DNA of 64,000 bases from Clostridium sp. MCC353 (GTDB lineage Bacteria; Bacillota; Clostridia; Lachnospirales; Lachnospiraceae), in the NCBI RefSeq assembly GCF_018785315.1, contig NZ_WQPN01000094.1, positions 1 through 64,000 of the forward strand, read 5' to 3'. This document shows positions 1-8,676 of the stretch, one piece after another. Under the pieces are notes generated by a model. It searched no databases, was not told the origin of the DNA, and saw only the letters and a list, made by a program, of their open reading frames with translations. The translations under genes and the position numbers were made by a program. Numbering within the stretch: position 1 is the stretch's first letter; each line of letters begins with the position of its first letter.

Positions 1-87
1 TATACAGCTTAAACAATGAGAGGATTAAGTCCCAACTGGCTGTTGGGTACTGAAACCCTACACTTATATATTAGGAGGAGCGCCCCC

Positions 88-714
88 ATGGACAGGCTGT
101 TTAACCCGGAAAATCCGTTTTGGAGTTTTATGAATAAGGTGATGGATGTATTTATGATCAGCATCCTGTGGTTTATTTTCAGCATTCCGATCATCACCAT
201 AGGCGCTTCCACGACAGCGCTGTTTCAATTCACACTGAAGCAGACGGCTGATGAAGAAGGGTATGTGTGCAGAAGTTTTATCCGGGCATTTTTTAAAAAT
301 TTTGTTCAGGCAACTGCTGTCTGGGCGGCTGTGCTGGTATGCGGCGCATTTTTGGCCTTTGACCTGTATCTTTCCAGAAGGCTGCCGCTGATGCCGGTCA
401 TGCAGAATGGGCTGTTTTTTGCTATAATCAGCATCATGATTGTCTTTTTATTAACGGTTTTATATGTATTTCCCCTCTTGTCCTTTTTCCATGTTAAGCT
501 GAAACAATTGATTGTGCATGCGTTTATCATGGCGGTGGGCAATCTGCATGTCAGCATCATCATCATTGCGATTTATGCGGCGGCAGGGGCGGCTGTGCTG
601 TATATGCCCATGGCTTTTCCGGTGCTGTTCGGCATCGCGTGTTTTCTTTCGTCTTATTTTTACCGCATGGTATTCAGGAAATACGCAGAAGATCTCAACG
701 ACCGGGAGGAGTGA
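88..714 (+). CDS. YesL/DUF624-family membrane protein
   Basis: Predicted 208-residue integral membrane protein with about five hydrophobic segments (residues roughly 20-45, 70-95, 105-130, 140-160 and 165-190). The N-terminal pattern LFNPENPFWSFMNKVMD followed by a first membrane segment and TTALF is typical of the YesL/DUF624 family. YesL proteins are usually encoded beside carbohydrate ABC transporters and YesM/YesN regulators; their biochemical role is not established. The ATG at 88 is chosen because AGGAGG lies at 73-78. It stands ahead of the CUT1 transporter operon, but a promoter and a leader terminator separate them, so it is probably the last gene of an upstream unit. Confidence 0.8.
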   Translation: MDRLFNPENPFWSFMNKVMDVFMISILWFIFSIPIITIGASTTALFQFTLKQTADEEGYVCRSFIRAFFKNFVQATAVWAAVLVCGAFLAFDLYLSRRLPLMPVMQNGLFFAIISIMIVFLLTVLYVFPLLSFFHVKLKQLIVHAFIMAVGNLHVSIIIIAIYAAAGAAVLYMPMAFPVLFGIACFLSSYFYRMVFRKYAEDLNDREE

Positions 715-1038
715 CAAGGGTAAAAAAACAAAAAACAGTATAAAAGTATTGATAAAAAATAAACAAAATATACAATAAAAAATAACTGCCAATAGAGGGC
801 TTTTGGACAATAATTATATGAAAATTAAAAAAATAGTTAAAAAATCATTGAAATTGTACAAAAGTTATAGTATACTAAGAACATGATAATGAATCCCAGC
901 GCAGAGTGAAAGAGAAGGGAATAGACAAGTCAGCTTTGACTGGTCTATGCCCTTTTTTAATTTGCTTTCCTAAAGGGGAACTAAAGTTCAGGCAAAGCCA
1001 TTCAGGCGGCCTGCAAATTATATTAAAGGAGGAACACT
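715..1038 (+). promoter_or_regulatory. Promoter and attenuator leader of operon A
   Basis: Non-coding AT-rich stretch. A clear sigma-A promoter is visible: TTGAAA at 848-853, a 17-bp spacer and TATACT at 871-876. The transcribed leader carries a purine-rich box (about 902-919, GCAGAGTGAAAGAGAAGGG) and then an intrinsic terminator at 917-958. The box closely resembles those in the leaders at 7848, 12112 and 12316. The ribosome site AAAGGAGG is at 1025-1032. Inference: the terminator is relieved by an RNA-binding antiterminator, most likely the GlpP encoded at the end of this operon. Confidence 0.75.
917..958 (+). terminator. Leader terminator (attenuator) of operon A
   Basis: GGGAATAGAC (917-926) pairs with GTCTATGCCC (943-952), with a G-T wobble, and is followed by six T. 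It lies about 40 bp after the promoter and 80 bp before the first gene, so it can act only as an attenuator. Confidence 0.8.
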
Positions 1039-2436
1039 ATGAAAAAAACATTAGCAATTGTTCTAACAGCAGCGATGGCGGCAGCCTCACTGGCAGGATG
1101 CAGCGGCGGAGGATCAACTGGTTCAGCCCAGGCGACAACCGCGGCGCAGGCAACAACCGCAGCCCCGGCAAAAGATACGGGGGGGGGTATTTCAGAGACA
1201 ACAGCAGCGCCTCAGGTAGATAAATCTATCTACGAGATTACGGAGCCCATTACCATTAAGTGGTGGCATTCCCTGGAATCCCAGTATGCGGATGTAGTGG
1301 ATAAAGTAGTTGCAGATTACAATGCGTCTCAGGATCTTGTAACTGTGGAAGCGGAATATATCGGAAGCTATACCCAGATCAACGAGGCTCTGGTAGCGGC
1401 TCATGCGGCGGGAACCGACCTTCCGGCCATTACAGTAGCCAATACCCCATATGTGGCTGAGTACGGAGCAGGCGGCCTTACAGAAGACCTGACCCCGTAT
1501 ATTGCGGCAACAGAATATGATGTGGAGGATTTTGGTGATGGTATGCTGTTAGCAGCTCAGTATGAGGGCAAACAGGTAGCTCTTCCATTCTTAATTTCCA
1601 CTCAGGTTATGTATTATAATAAAGATATGGCTGACGCCAAAGGAATCACCATTCCTGAGAAATTTGATGATATGGACGCGTTCCTGGAATCCGTTTCCGA
1701 GGTGAATGCAGATGGAACCACCAATGTTTACGGAACCATTATACCAGGATGGGATCAGTGGTATTTTGAAACCTTCTATCTGAACAAAGGCGTTAAAATT
1801 ATCAATGACGACGGCGTGACCACCGATCTGGATTCCGAGCAGGCAGTGGCAATTGCCAATAAATTTAAAGAATGGTGTTCAAAAGGATACGCTTATTGGG
1901 CAGCAGGAACAGATGCGTCCTCAATTATGCGTCAGAACTACATCGACGGAAAAGCATTTTCAGTTCTTCATACAAGTTCCCTGTATAACAGCTATGTAGA
2001 TAAGTGCAGCTTTGAAGTTGGCATGGCATGGCTTCCGGGAGCAGAGACTAAGAACCAGGAAATCGGCGGCTGTGTACTTTTAATTCCGTCTAAGAATGAT
2101 CAGGCAACCAAGAACGCGGCATGGGATTTCCTTCAGTATCTGTGCAGCAAGGATGTTAATATGACATGGGCAACCGGAACCGGTTATATGCCGACCAGAA
2201 AGTCCGTTCTGGAAACAGAAGAAGGTATTGAATTCTTAAAAGAAAAACCTGCATTCCAGTGTATCTTTGACAACCTTGACCTGATTCAGCCGAGAATCCA
2301 GCACAAAGCATGGAACCAGCTGACAACCGTATGGAAGAACAGCATGTCAGAAGCGCTTCTGGAATCCGATGTGGATATGGATGCTATCATCGAGCAGATG
2401 GTTGAAGAGATCAATGATGTATTAGGCGACGCATAA
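1039..2436 (+). CDS. ABC transporter substrate-binding lipoprotein, family 1 (UgpB-like)
   Basis: 465-residue extracellular solute-binding protein. It has a lipoprotein signal peptide with lipobox LAGC (Cys near residue 21), a low-complexity Ser/Gly/Ala/Thr linker to about residue 60, then a family 1 periplasmic-binding fold beginning ITIKWWHSLES, the pattern seen in UgpB and related sugar or glycerol-3-phosphate binders. It heads an operon with two CUT1 permeases, a GDPD and GlpP, so a glycerophosphodiester or glycerol-phosphate ligand is the best inference; a plain sugar cannot be excluded. The ATG follows AAAGGAGG by 6 bp. Confidence 0.85.
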   Translation: MKKTLAIVLTAAMAAASLAGCSGGGSTGSAQATTAAQATTAAPAKDTGGGISETTAAPQVDKSIYEITEPITIKWWHSLESQYADVVDKVVADYNASQDLVTVEAEYIGSYTQINEALVAAHAAGTDLPAITVANTPYVAEYGAGGLTEDLTPYIAATEYDVEDFGDGMLLAAQYEGKQVALPFLISTQVMYYNKDMADAKGITIPEKFDDMDAFLESVSEVNADGTTNVYGTIIPGWDQWYFETFYLNKGVKIINDDGVTTDLDSEQAVAIANKFKEWCSKGYAYWAAGTDASSIMRQNYIDGKAFSVLHTSSLYNSYVDKCSFEVGMAWLPGAETKNQEIGGCVLLIPSKNDQATKNAAWDFLQYLCSKDVNMTWATGTGYMPTRKSVLETEEGIEFLKEKPAFQCIFDNLDLIQPRIQHKAWNQLTTVWKNSMSEALLESDVDMDAIIEQMVEEINDVLGDA

Positions 2437-2453
2437 TAAAAGGGGGGATAGCC

Positions 2454-3362
2454 GTGGATAAGAGAAAGGGAATTACCCCAAGGACGGTTTCTGCGTTCAA
2501 GGATTTTGCCTGTGTGCTGCCGGCTCTGCTGTTTCTCGTGGTTTTTACATATTATCCGATTGTGGAACTGATCAGGATCAGTTTTACCGACTGGAATCTT
2601 CTGAACGCAGAGTATAAATACGTGGGCTTTAAAAACTGGAACTGGCTGTTTTTTGGTACCGGCTTGAAATATTTGTTGAACTCCTTGAAGGTTACTATTT
2701 TATACTCCTTGGGAGAGCTGGGTATAACGCTGATCGGAGGAATGATTTTTGCTTTGATATTTAACCGTATGACTAAGTCTTTCTCCATCATGAGGGCAAT
2801 TGTATTTATGCCTAAGTATATCGCCATGTCATCAGCGGCCGTTGTATTTTTGTGGATTTATAATAAAGACAACGGTATATTGAACTTCGTGCTTCAGGGC
2901 ATGGGGCTTGCCAAGGTGGATTGGCTGGGTAATAGGAATACCGCGTTAATTTCCGTTCTGATTCTGACGGGCTGGAGGGCGATCGGCTACGGCATGATGA
3001 TTTATCTGGCGGCTATGATGGGCATTTCGAGAGATTACTATGAGGCGGCGTCTCTGGATGGGGCTAGCGCCTTCCAGAGATTCTGGAAGATCACGCTTCC
3101 CATGCTTTCGCCTACCACATTGTTTTTATTCGTTACCACCTTCCTGTCCTCTATGAAGGTATTCCAGTCTGTGGATATCCTTACATCAGGAGGCCCTTAC
3201 CGTTCAACAGAGGTATTTGTTTATAACATTTACCGGTACGCGATGGAAGATTTCAGGATGGACCGGGCATCGGTTATGGCTTTGTTTTTCTTTGTGATAC
3301 TGCTCATAGTTACCGTATCTACCATGAAGGTATCTAACGGCAAAGTTACGTATGATTCATAA
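2454..3362 (+). CDS. Carbohydrate ABC transporter permease (MalF/UgpA type)
   Basis: 302-residue inner-membrane permease of the CUT1 family with six predicted membrane segments. The EAA loop that contacts the ATPase is visible near residues 195-225 (YYEAASLDGASAFQRFWKIT). The gene starts with GTG at 2454 after AGGGGGGA and follows the binding-protein gene by 17 bp. No ATPase gene is in the operon, which is common for CUT1 systems that share an MsmX/UgpC-type ATPase encoded elsewhere. Confidence 0.9.
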   Translation: MDKRKGITPRTVSAFKDFACVLPALLFLVVFTYYPIVELIRISFTDWNLLNAEYKYVGFKNWNWLFFGTGLKYLLNSLKVTILYSLGELGITLIGGMIFALIFNRMTKSFSIMRAIVFMPKYIAMSSAAVVFLWIYNKDNGILNFVLQGMGLAKVDWLGNRNTALISVLILTGWRAIGYGMMIYLAAMMGISRDYYEAASLDGASAFQRFWKITLPMLSPTTLFLFVTTFLSSMKVFQSVDILTSGGPYRSTEVFVYNIYRYAMEDFRMDRASVMALFFFVILLIVTVSTMKVSNGKVTYDS

Positions 3363-3372
3363 GGAGGCAGAT

Positions 3373-4254
3373 ATGGCAGACGAAGTAAAAACAATGGCAA
3401 AAGATAAAAATGAGGCCGCCAAACATAAGAAGAGGGTGGCGGCGGTATTTCAGTATGCATTGGCTATTTTTGTAGTGCTGGTGGTAGTATTCCCGATTTA
3501 CTGGATGCTCATCTCATCTGTGAAATCCCAGGATGAGATCCTGCTTACCGTACCGACGCTGTGGCCCAAAGAATTTCATTTTGAAAACTACAGCAATGTA
3601 TTCAACCGGGCGAATTTCAGCAAATACTACTTTAATACGGCAGTCATGACCGCAGGAATATTGGTTTCCCAGATTGTGACGGGCGTATTCGCCGCCTATG
3701 GATTTTCCAAAGGTAAATTTAAAGGCAAAAACGCGGCGTTCATATTCGTGCTGGGCGCGCTCATGGTGCCCCACCAGATAACCTTTATACCGATTTATAT
3801 CATGTGCGCTAACTGGGGATTTTCAGATACCTTTATGGGTCTGATCCTTCCGGAAGCCGTGTCTCCTTATTACATCTTCATGCTGCGCCAGACATTTATG
3901 TCCATTGACGACAGCTACGTGGATGCCGCAAAGGTAGACGGACTTGGCAGAATCGGGGTTATCACTAAGATTTTAGCTCCTATGTGTAAATCAACCTTAT
4001 TCACAGTTACCCTGGTAACATTTACAAATGGATGGAACTCCTATTTCTGGCCTAAGATCATCGCAAAAGGCGAGCATAGACGGGTTCTTACCGTAGGTCT
4101 GGCACAGCTTAAAAATACCTTTGCGGGCCAGGCGACAATGAACAACCATGAGATCATGGCCGGAGCCGTTATGGCCGTTGTGCCGGTTATCATCCTGTTT
4201 TTCATTTTCCAGAAGTATATGCTGACAGGTTACTCAAAAGCTGCTATGAAATAA
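3373..4254 (+). CDS. Carbohydrate ABC transporter permease (MalG/UgpE type)
   Basis: About 293 residues; second CUT1 permease, partner of the preceding one. Six membrane segments and an EAA loop (YVDAAKVDGLGRIGVI, near residues 180-195) are visible, and the C-terminus MLTGYSKAAMK is typical of MalG-like subunits. The start at 3373 has AAGGAGG at 3361-3367; an ATG at 3352 would overlap the previous gene by 11 bp and lacks a good ribosome site. Confidence 0.9.
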   Translation: MADEVKTMAKDKNEAAKHKKRVAAVFQYALAIFVVLVVVFPIYWMLISSVKSQDEILLTVPTLWPKEFHFENYSNVFNRANFSKYYFNTAVMTAGILVSQIVTGVFAAYGFSKGKFKGKNAAFIFVLGALMVPHQITFIPIYIMCANWGFSDTFMGLILPEAVSPYYIFMLRQTFMSIDDSYVDAAKVDGLGRIGVITKILAPMCKSTLFTVTLVTFTNGWNSYFWPKIIAKGEHRRVLTVGLAQLKNTFAGQATMNNHEIMAGAVMAVVPVIILFFIFQKYMLTGYSKAAMK

Positions 4255-4269
4255 AGTGAGGGTGAACAT

Positions 4270-5403
4270 ATGAAGGGCGCAAAAAGAATAAAAGCTGTTC
4301 TGATCTGTTTGCTTTCGGCGATGCTGCTTTTCGGATGCGGGGGAGGAAAAACAACCTCTCCCGCCCCGGAGACGGCGGCAGTTACGGCCCAGGCGGTAAC
4401 AGAAGCACAGACGGCGGAAAAAGAGAAGACAGCAGCGGAGAAGGCTGCATCAGAAGAACAGAAAACAATTTCAGAGACGGAAAATCTGACTGAGACAAAG
4501 AGTGTGGAGGAAGTTCCCGAAGTCGACCGGTATGAAGAGATTATGGATCGTTCAGGTGACGAATCCAAATTATCTTTTTACTGCTGGGATATACGCGTAG
4601 GTGAGGATGCGGATGACAAGGCGGGAGACTCCACTTTATTTATTTCTCCGGACGGCAAGACCATGCTGCTGGACGCGGGCCATCCTGACTGCGCGGATCA
4701 GGTGATTGGTTATCTGAAGGATTTGGGCATTACCAGGATCGATTATTTTGTGGCTTCCCATCCTCATATTGACCATATCGGCTCATTTCCCAAGATCGCA
4801 GAAACCTTTGAGATCGGGAAAGCTTACCGGTCTGAGGTGGAGTATACGACCCAGACCTATCAAAATTATGTGGACGCGTTAAAAGCGCATGAGATACCAG
4901 TGGAATATCTGAAGGCCGGGGATACATTCTCTTTTGGGGACCAGATTACGGTCAAGATATACAATCCGGGGGAAGAGATCGTTTATCCCAAGGATTTTCC
5001 TAAAAACAGCACCGCTTTCATGAATAACCAGTCTCTGGCCATGAAGTTCCTGTACGGGGAATCCACAGTCCTTTTCTGCGGGGATCTTTATTCTGCAGCG
5101 GAACGGGATCTGGTGGAGCAGTATGGTGAAGAACTTCAGGCGGATGTGGTGAAAGCGAACCATCACGGAAGGGATACTTCCAACACGAAGAAATGGATTG
5201 AAACAGTGAAGCCGAAGATTGCGGTTGCGATGCTGGACCAGGCGGTCAATATGCCGGTGAGAAGCAAATACAATAAGGCGGATTCAGAGTTTTATATGAC
5301 CTTTTATGATGGTATAATTAAAGTGGTTATGGATGACAAGAAAAATTATGAGGTTGTCAGCCAGCATGACAGCTGGCTTCATGAAGAGGAGCAATCAAAG
5401 TAG
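4270..5403 (+). CDS. Secreted metallo-beta-lactamase-fold lipoprotein (ComEC/Rec2-like hydrolase)
   Basis: 377 residues. The lipoprotein signal peptide has lipobox LLFGC (Cys about residue 18), followed by a Glu/Ala/Thr-rich linker to about residue 90. The rest is a metallo-beta-lactamase fold with the metal motif SHPHIDHIG (about residues 164-172), a later FCGD, and KANHHG, as in ComEC-type MBL domains. Anchored outside the cell and co-transcribed with glycerophosphodiester genes, it may cleave a phosphoester before uptake; that is inference, since related proteins act on varied substrates. Confidence 0.75.
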   Translation: MKGAKRIKAVLICLLSAMLLFGCGGGKTTSPAPETAAVTAQAVTEAQTAEKEKTAAEKAASEEQKTISETENLTETKSVEEVPEVDRYEEIMDRSGDESKLSFYCWDIRVGEDADDKAGDSTLFISPDGKTMLLDAGHPDCADQVIGYLKDLGITRIDYFVASHPHIDHIGSFPKIAETFEIGKAYRSEVEYTTQTYQNYVDALKAHEIPVEYLKAGDTFSFGDQITVKIYNPGEEIVYPKDFPKNSTAFMNNQSLAMKFLYGESTVLFCGDLYSAAERDLVEQYGEELQADVVKANHHGRDTSNTKKWIETVKPKIAVAMLDQAVNMPVRSKYNKADSEFYMTFYDGIIKVVMDDKKNYEVVSQHDSWLHEEEQSK

Positions 5404-5425
5404 AGAGGGGGAGTTGTGCGGTCTT

Positions 5426-6253
5426 ATGGAACTGAAAAAAAGAAAGCTGCTGGAGGAAACGGATCTGTTTGTACTGGATATGGACGGGACGTTTTATCTG
5501 GGCGATAAACTTCTGGATGGGGCGTTGGAATATCTGGAGGCGGTCCGGGCAGCCGGTAAGGAGTTTATATTTTTTACAAACAACTCTTCAAAATCCCCGA
5601 GGCTGTATCTGGATAAATTAAAACGGATGAACTGCCATATAACAAGGCGCCAGATTATGACCTCAGGAGATGTTACGATTCAATTTTTAAAAACCTATTA
5701 TCCGGAAAAAAAGGTTTATTTGGTAGGGACGGATGCGCTGGAAGAATCGTTTGCGGAATCCGGAATCCATTTGACGCAGAGAAGCCCGGATATTGTGGTG
5801 GTTGGCTTCGATATAACCCTGACCTATGAAAAACTGGAAAAGGCGTGTACCTTTATCAGAAACGGGGCTATGTTCTTAGCCACGCATCTGGATATCAACT
5901 GCCCCGCTGAGGACGGGTTCATTCCGGACTGCGGAAGCCTGTGCGCGGCCATTACGCTGTCAACCAAGGTGGAACCCAGGTATCTGGGAAAACCGTTCCC
6001 GGAAACGGTGGAGATGGTGCTGAGGCAGACCGGAGTGCCCAGAGAGCGGATTGCCTTTGTGGGTGACCGCCTGTACACGGATGTGGCCACCGGAGTGAAG
6101 AATGGAGCCAAAGGCTATCTGGTTCTGACCGGTGAGACGAAGAGAGAAGATTTGGCGGATGCGGTTATCCAGCCGGATGCGGTATTCGAATCGCTGAAAG
6201 AGATGGGAACCTATTTAGAAGAGATGATGACGGAAAAGAGGTTGGCAATATGA
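5426..6253 (+). CDS. HAD-superfamily IIA phosphatase (NagD/glycerol-phosphatase-like)
   Basis: 275 residues. HAD motif I is LDMDGTFYLGD, motif II is FFTNNSS, the Lys region is GKPFPE, and motif III is FVGDRLYTDV, matching the NagD / p-nitrophenylphosphatase family that includes glycerol-phosphate phosphatases. Context suggests it removes phosphate from glycerol phosphate or a related product. The ATG at 5426 is taken; a TTG at 5414 lies nearer the purine-rich AGAGGGGG and is an alternative. It overlaps the next gene by 4 bp (ATGA), indicating translational coupling. Confidence 0.8.
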   Translation: MELKKRKLLEETDLFVLDMDGTFYLGDKLLDGALEYLEAVRAAGKEFIFFTNNSSKSPRLYLDKLKRMNCHITRRQIMTSGDVTIQFLKTYYPEKKVYLVGTDALEESFAESGIHLTQRSPDIVVVGFDITLTYEKLEKACTFIRNGAMFLATHLDINCPAEDGFIPDCGSLCAAITLSTKVEPRYLGKPFPETVEMVLRQTGVPRERIAFVGDRLYTDVATGVKNGAKGYLVLTGETKREDLADAVIQPDAVFESLKEMGTYLEEMMTEKRLAI

Positions 6254-6987
6254 AGGTATATGCACATCGGGGAAGCAGCGGTACTTACCCGGAAAATACG
6301 ATGATTGCGTTTGAAAAGGCGGTGGAAGAAGGCTGCGATGGGATTGAACTGGACGTCCAGCTCACAAAAGACGGCCATGTGGTCGTAATCCATGATGAAG
6401 AATTGAAACGGACTACGGGTGAGGATGGCTGTGTCAGGGATTATACCCTGGAAGAACTGAAAAAGTTCGATGCGGGAAAGATCAAAGACGGCGCATACGG
6501 GTTCCAGGGGATTCCATCGTTTGATGAATACTGTGAATTCGCGGCGGAAAAAAAGATTATAACCAATATCGAGATCAAAACCGGAGTGTATTATTATGAG
6601 AAGATAGAGGAAAAGACGCTGGAAGTGCTGAAACGTCATCATTTGGAAGACAAGGTTTTGTTTTCCTCCTTTAACCACCTTTCCATTCTGGAACTCAAAA
6701 AACTGGCCCCGGAGATCCCATGCGGCGCGCTGCTGGGGAAAAAAGGGCTGGGGAATGCCGGTTACTACTGTAATAAGTTTAATTTTGAATATTATCATCC
6801 GGATTTCAGCACTTTGACTGAGGAGGCAGTGGAAAACTGCAGGAAGTATGGAATCGGAACCAATGTTTGGACGGTCAACACCACAGAAGAATTTAACAGG
6901 CTTTATGACTGGAAATGTGATGGCGCAATCACCAATTATCCGGGACTTTGCAGGAATTGGCTTAAAGCGATAGAAAATGGGAATTAG
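6250..6987 (+). CDS. glpQ: Glycerophosphodiester phosphodiesterase
   Basis: 245-residue cytoplasmic GDPD, a PLC-like TIM-barrel enzyme that hydrolyses glycerophosphodiesters to glycerol 3-phosphate and an alcohol. Conserved features are AHRGSSGTYPENT with the catalytic His-Arg, GIELDVQLTKDG with the metal-binding Glu/Asp, VIHDEELKRTTG with the second catalytic His, and NIEIK. No signal peptide is present, so its substrate must be imported. It is coupled to the HAD gene by an ATGA overlap and followed by glpP. The long minus-strand reading frame opposite it is a codon shadow. Confidence 0.9.
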   Translation: MKVYAHRGSSGTYPENTMIAFEKAVEEGCDGIELDVQLTKDGHVVVIHDEELKRTTGEDGCVRDYTLEELKKFDAGKIKDGAYGFQGIPSFDEYCEFAAEKKIITNIEIKTGVYYYEKIEEKTLEVLKRHHLEDKVLFSSFNHLSILELKKLAPEIPCGALLGKKGLGNAGYYCNKFNFEYYHPDFSTLTEEAVENCRKYGIGTNVWTVNTTEEFNRLYDWKCDGAITNYPGLCRNWLKAIENGN

Positions 6988-7037
6988 CTTGACGATCACC
7001 GGTTATATGTTAAAGTATTAGTGGGAGGAATGACATC

Positions 7038-7613
7038 ATGGAAAATGCTCGAATGAAGATTATAGACTTACTGGAAACTTCGCCTGTGATTGCAGCCGTG
7101 AAGGATGAAAAGGGCCTGAGAAGGTGCTTTGAATCGGAGTGCGGCGTGGTGTTTATATTGTACGGAAACCTGTGCAACATAGCGGGAATTGTGAATCAGG
7201 TGAAAAATCAGGGAATGACGGCTATTGTGCACGTGGATTTTATCGCGGGCCTGAGCACCAAGGAAATCGCTGTGGATTTTATTAAGCAGAATACCAGGGC
7301 CGACGGAATTATCAGCACCAAACCGATGCTGGTGAAGAGGGCTCAGGATTTAGGCATGTACAGCGGCCAGCGGACCTTCCTGATTGATTCCATTGCCCTT
7401 GGGACGCTGAAACGGCAGATTGAAGTTTTCCGCCCCGACTTTATCGAAATTATGCCGGGTATTATGCCTACAATACTTAAACACATGAAGGAATATACGG
7501 ACATTCCGATCGTGGCAGGCGGTCTTATTTTTGACAAGAAAGATGTTATGGCTGCATTTGACGCAGGAGTGGATGCCGTATCCACCAGCCGGGAAGAACT
7601 GTGGTTTATTTAG
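7038..7613 (+). CDS. glpP: Glycerol uptake operon antiterminator
   Basis: 191 residues, the usual length for GlpP. Recognisable stretches are FILYGNLCNIAGIV, HVDFIAGLSTKE, DGIISTKP, PDFIEIMPG and AGGLIFDKKDV, with the C-terminal AVSTSREELW. In Bacillus subtilis GlpP binds leader mRNAs of glp operons when glycerol 3-phosphate is present and lets RNA polymerase pass a terminator. Here four terminator-bearing leaders in the neighbourhood (917, 7859, 12132, 12335) are the obvious candidate targets, and the gene itself sits behind the first, implying autoregulation. GGAGG lies 9 bp before the ATG. Confidence 0.93.
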   Translation: MENARMKIIDLLETSPVIAAVKDEKGLRRCFESECGVVFILYGNLCNIAGIVNQVKNQGMTAIVHVDFIAGLSTKEIAVDFIKQNTRADGIISTKPMLVKRAQDLGMYSGQRTFLIDSIALGTLKRQIEVFRPDFIEIMPGIMPTILKHMKEYTDIPIVAGGLIFDKKDVMAAFDAGVDAVSTSREELWFI

Positions 7614-7800
7614 AATTACATATGGCGTAACAGTTCGGACAAATCTGAACTGTTACGCATCCAGCCCATTAAAGCCGCCTGCGGCGAGGGGCTGGATGCT
7701 GCGGCCGCTATGCTTTCGTACGGTCCGCGCAGTAAATGCGCAGACCTATCTGAACAGTTGCCATATGGCGTCAATATTGGGAAAGGCCTGTTAACGGAAG
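7614..7800. repeat. Structured intergenic repeat, long copy 1
   Basis: Non-coding. It begins with CATATGGC (7619-7626), mirrored by GCCATATG (7760-7767). Inside are a hairpin GTAACAGTTCGGA / TCTGAACTGTTAC (7627-7656), a second hairpin CATCCAGCCC / GGGCTGGATG around CGCCTGCGGCG, and a GC-rich third stem ending GCGCAGTAAATGCGCAGACC. Most of this recurs at 43808-43940. No transposase is present, so it is a non-autonomous, RNA-structure-like repeat. Confidence 0.7.
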
Positions 7801-7948
7801 CTTGACAATGTCTGGATGCCTATGGTATCATTATTTCAATAAGTTACCTTTGAGATGAGAGAGTAAGGTTGACGGACAGAAAGCATTTTTCTGTCTGTTA
7901 GCGTTACTCTCTTTTTATTTTACAAATATAAAGGGGGGAGCAGTATTT
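7801..7948 (+). promoter_or_regulatory. Promoter and attenuator leader of operon B
   Basis: TTGACA at 7802-7807, an 18-bp spacer and TATCAT at 7826-7831 form a plausible promoter. The leader then has a purine-rich segment (TTTGAGATGAGAGAGTAAGG, 7850-7868), the most diverged of the four boxes, running into an intrinsic terminator at 7859-7920. Inferred target of GlpP antitermination. Confidence 0.65.
7859..7920 (+). terminator. Leader terminator (attenuator) of operon B
   Basis: GAGAGTAA (7859-7866) pairs with TTACTCTC (7904-7911), with an inner stem of CGGACAGAAA and TTTTTCTGTCTG, followed by a T-rich run. It lies between promoter and first gene. Confidence 0.8.
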
Positions 7949-8647
7949 TTGGAACTATGGGATTACGTAGTCGATACCGCCCATGAATGGAGCCTTAGGG
8001 GGTGTACGATCAGGATGATGTTTGCTCTGGTCATAGGGACGTTGATTGGTATCGACAGGGGGATGAAGAGGCGCGGCGCGGGGATTAAAACCCATACCCT
8101 TGTCTGCCTGGGATCCGCCATGGTCATGATGACCAGCGAATACATGTTTGTCAATTATGACGAGGGTCTGGATCTGTCCAGAATGGGGGCTCAGGTAGTG
8201 AGCGGCGTTGGTTTTCTGGGCGTCGGCACCATCATTGTTACGGGCAGAAACCAGGTGAGAGGGCTCACCACCGCGGCCGGCCTGTGGGCCTGTGCCTGTA
8301 TCGGCCTGGCGGCGGGAATCGGATTCATAGAAGGGGCTATGATCTGTCTCATACTGGTGATGTTCACGTTACAGGTGATGACTAAAGTGGATTACATAGC
8401 GCATAAATATGCCAAAGTTTATGATCTTTACCTGGAATTTGAATCCAACCGGTGTATGGCTTCCTTTGTTTCGGAAGTCCGGAACAGCGGCTGCAAGCTG
8501 GCCCATTTTGAACTTTCCAAGAACAAGATTAAGGGAGAGGGGCCTACGGCCATTGCCACAATCGAGGTCCGGGATAAGAAGATGCGCCCCGAACTGCTGA
8601 ACACCATCCGGCAGATGGAGTTCGTGAAATATGTGGAGGAATTGTAG
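7949..8647 (+). CDS. MgtC/SapB-family membrane protein
   Basis: 232 residues. The N-terminal MgtC domain has about four or five membrane segments with conserved GTLIGIDRG, THTLVCLGSAM, VVSGVGFLGVGTI and LTTAAGLWACACIG; the C-terminal 80 residues form a small soluble domain. MgtC proteins are linked to magnesium and phosphate stress, but here the gene is first in an anaerobic glycerol-phosphate oxidation operon behind a glp-type attenuator, so it probably serves glycerol metabolism in some way. Start is TTG at 7949 with AGGGGGGAG 9 bp upstream. Confidence 0.88.
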   Translation: MELWDYVVDTAHEWSLRGCTIRMMFALVIGTLIGIDRGMKRRGAGIKTHTLVCLGSAMVMMTSEYMFVNYDEGLDLSRMGAQVVSGVGFLGVGTIIVTGRNQVRGLTTAAGLWACACIGLAAGIGFIEGAMICLILVMFTLQVMTKVDYIAHKYAKVYDLYLEFESNRCMASFVSEVRNSGCKLAHFELSKNKIKGEGPTAIATIEVRDKKMRPELLNTIRQMEFVKYVEEL

Positions 8648-8676
8648 AGAAAAAAATGAACACAAGGAGATAGACT

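Noticed and set aside
906-1223. 105-codon frame overlapping the operon A leader
   Set aside because: It crosses the attenuator and overlaps the binding-protein gene out of frame.
6211-6999. 262-codon minus-strand frame opposite the first GDPD gene
   Set aside because: The plus-strand GDPD has all catalytic motifs and ribosome context; the antisense frame has no family resemblance. The same applies to the 274-codon minus-strand frame at 17884-18708 opposite the second GDPD.
7531-7794. 87-codon frame overlapping the end of glpP
   Set aside because: Its second half is the structured repeat; no ribosome site.
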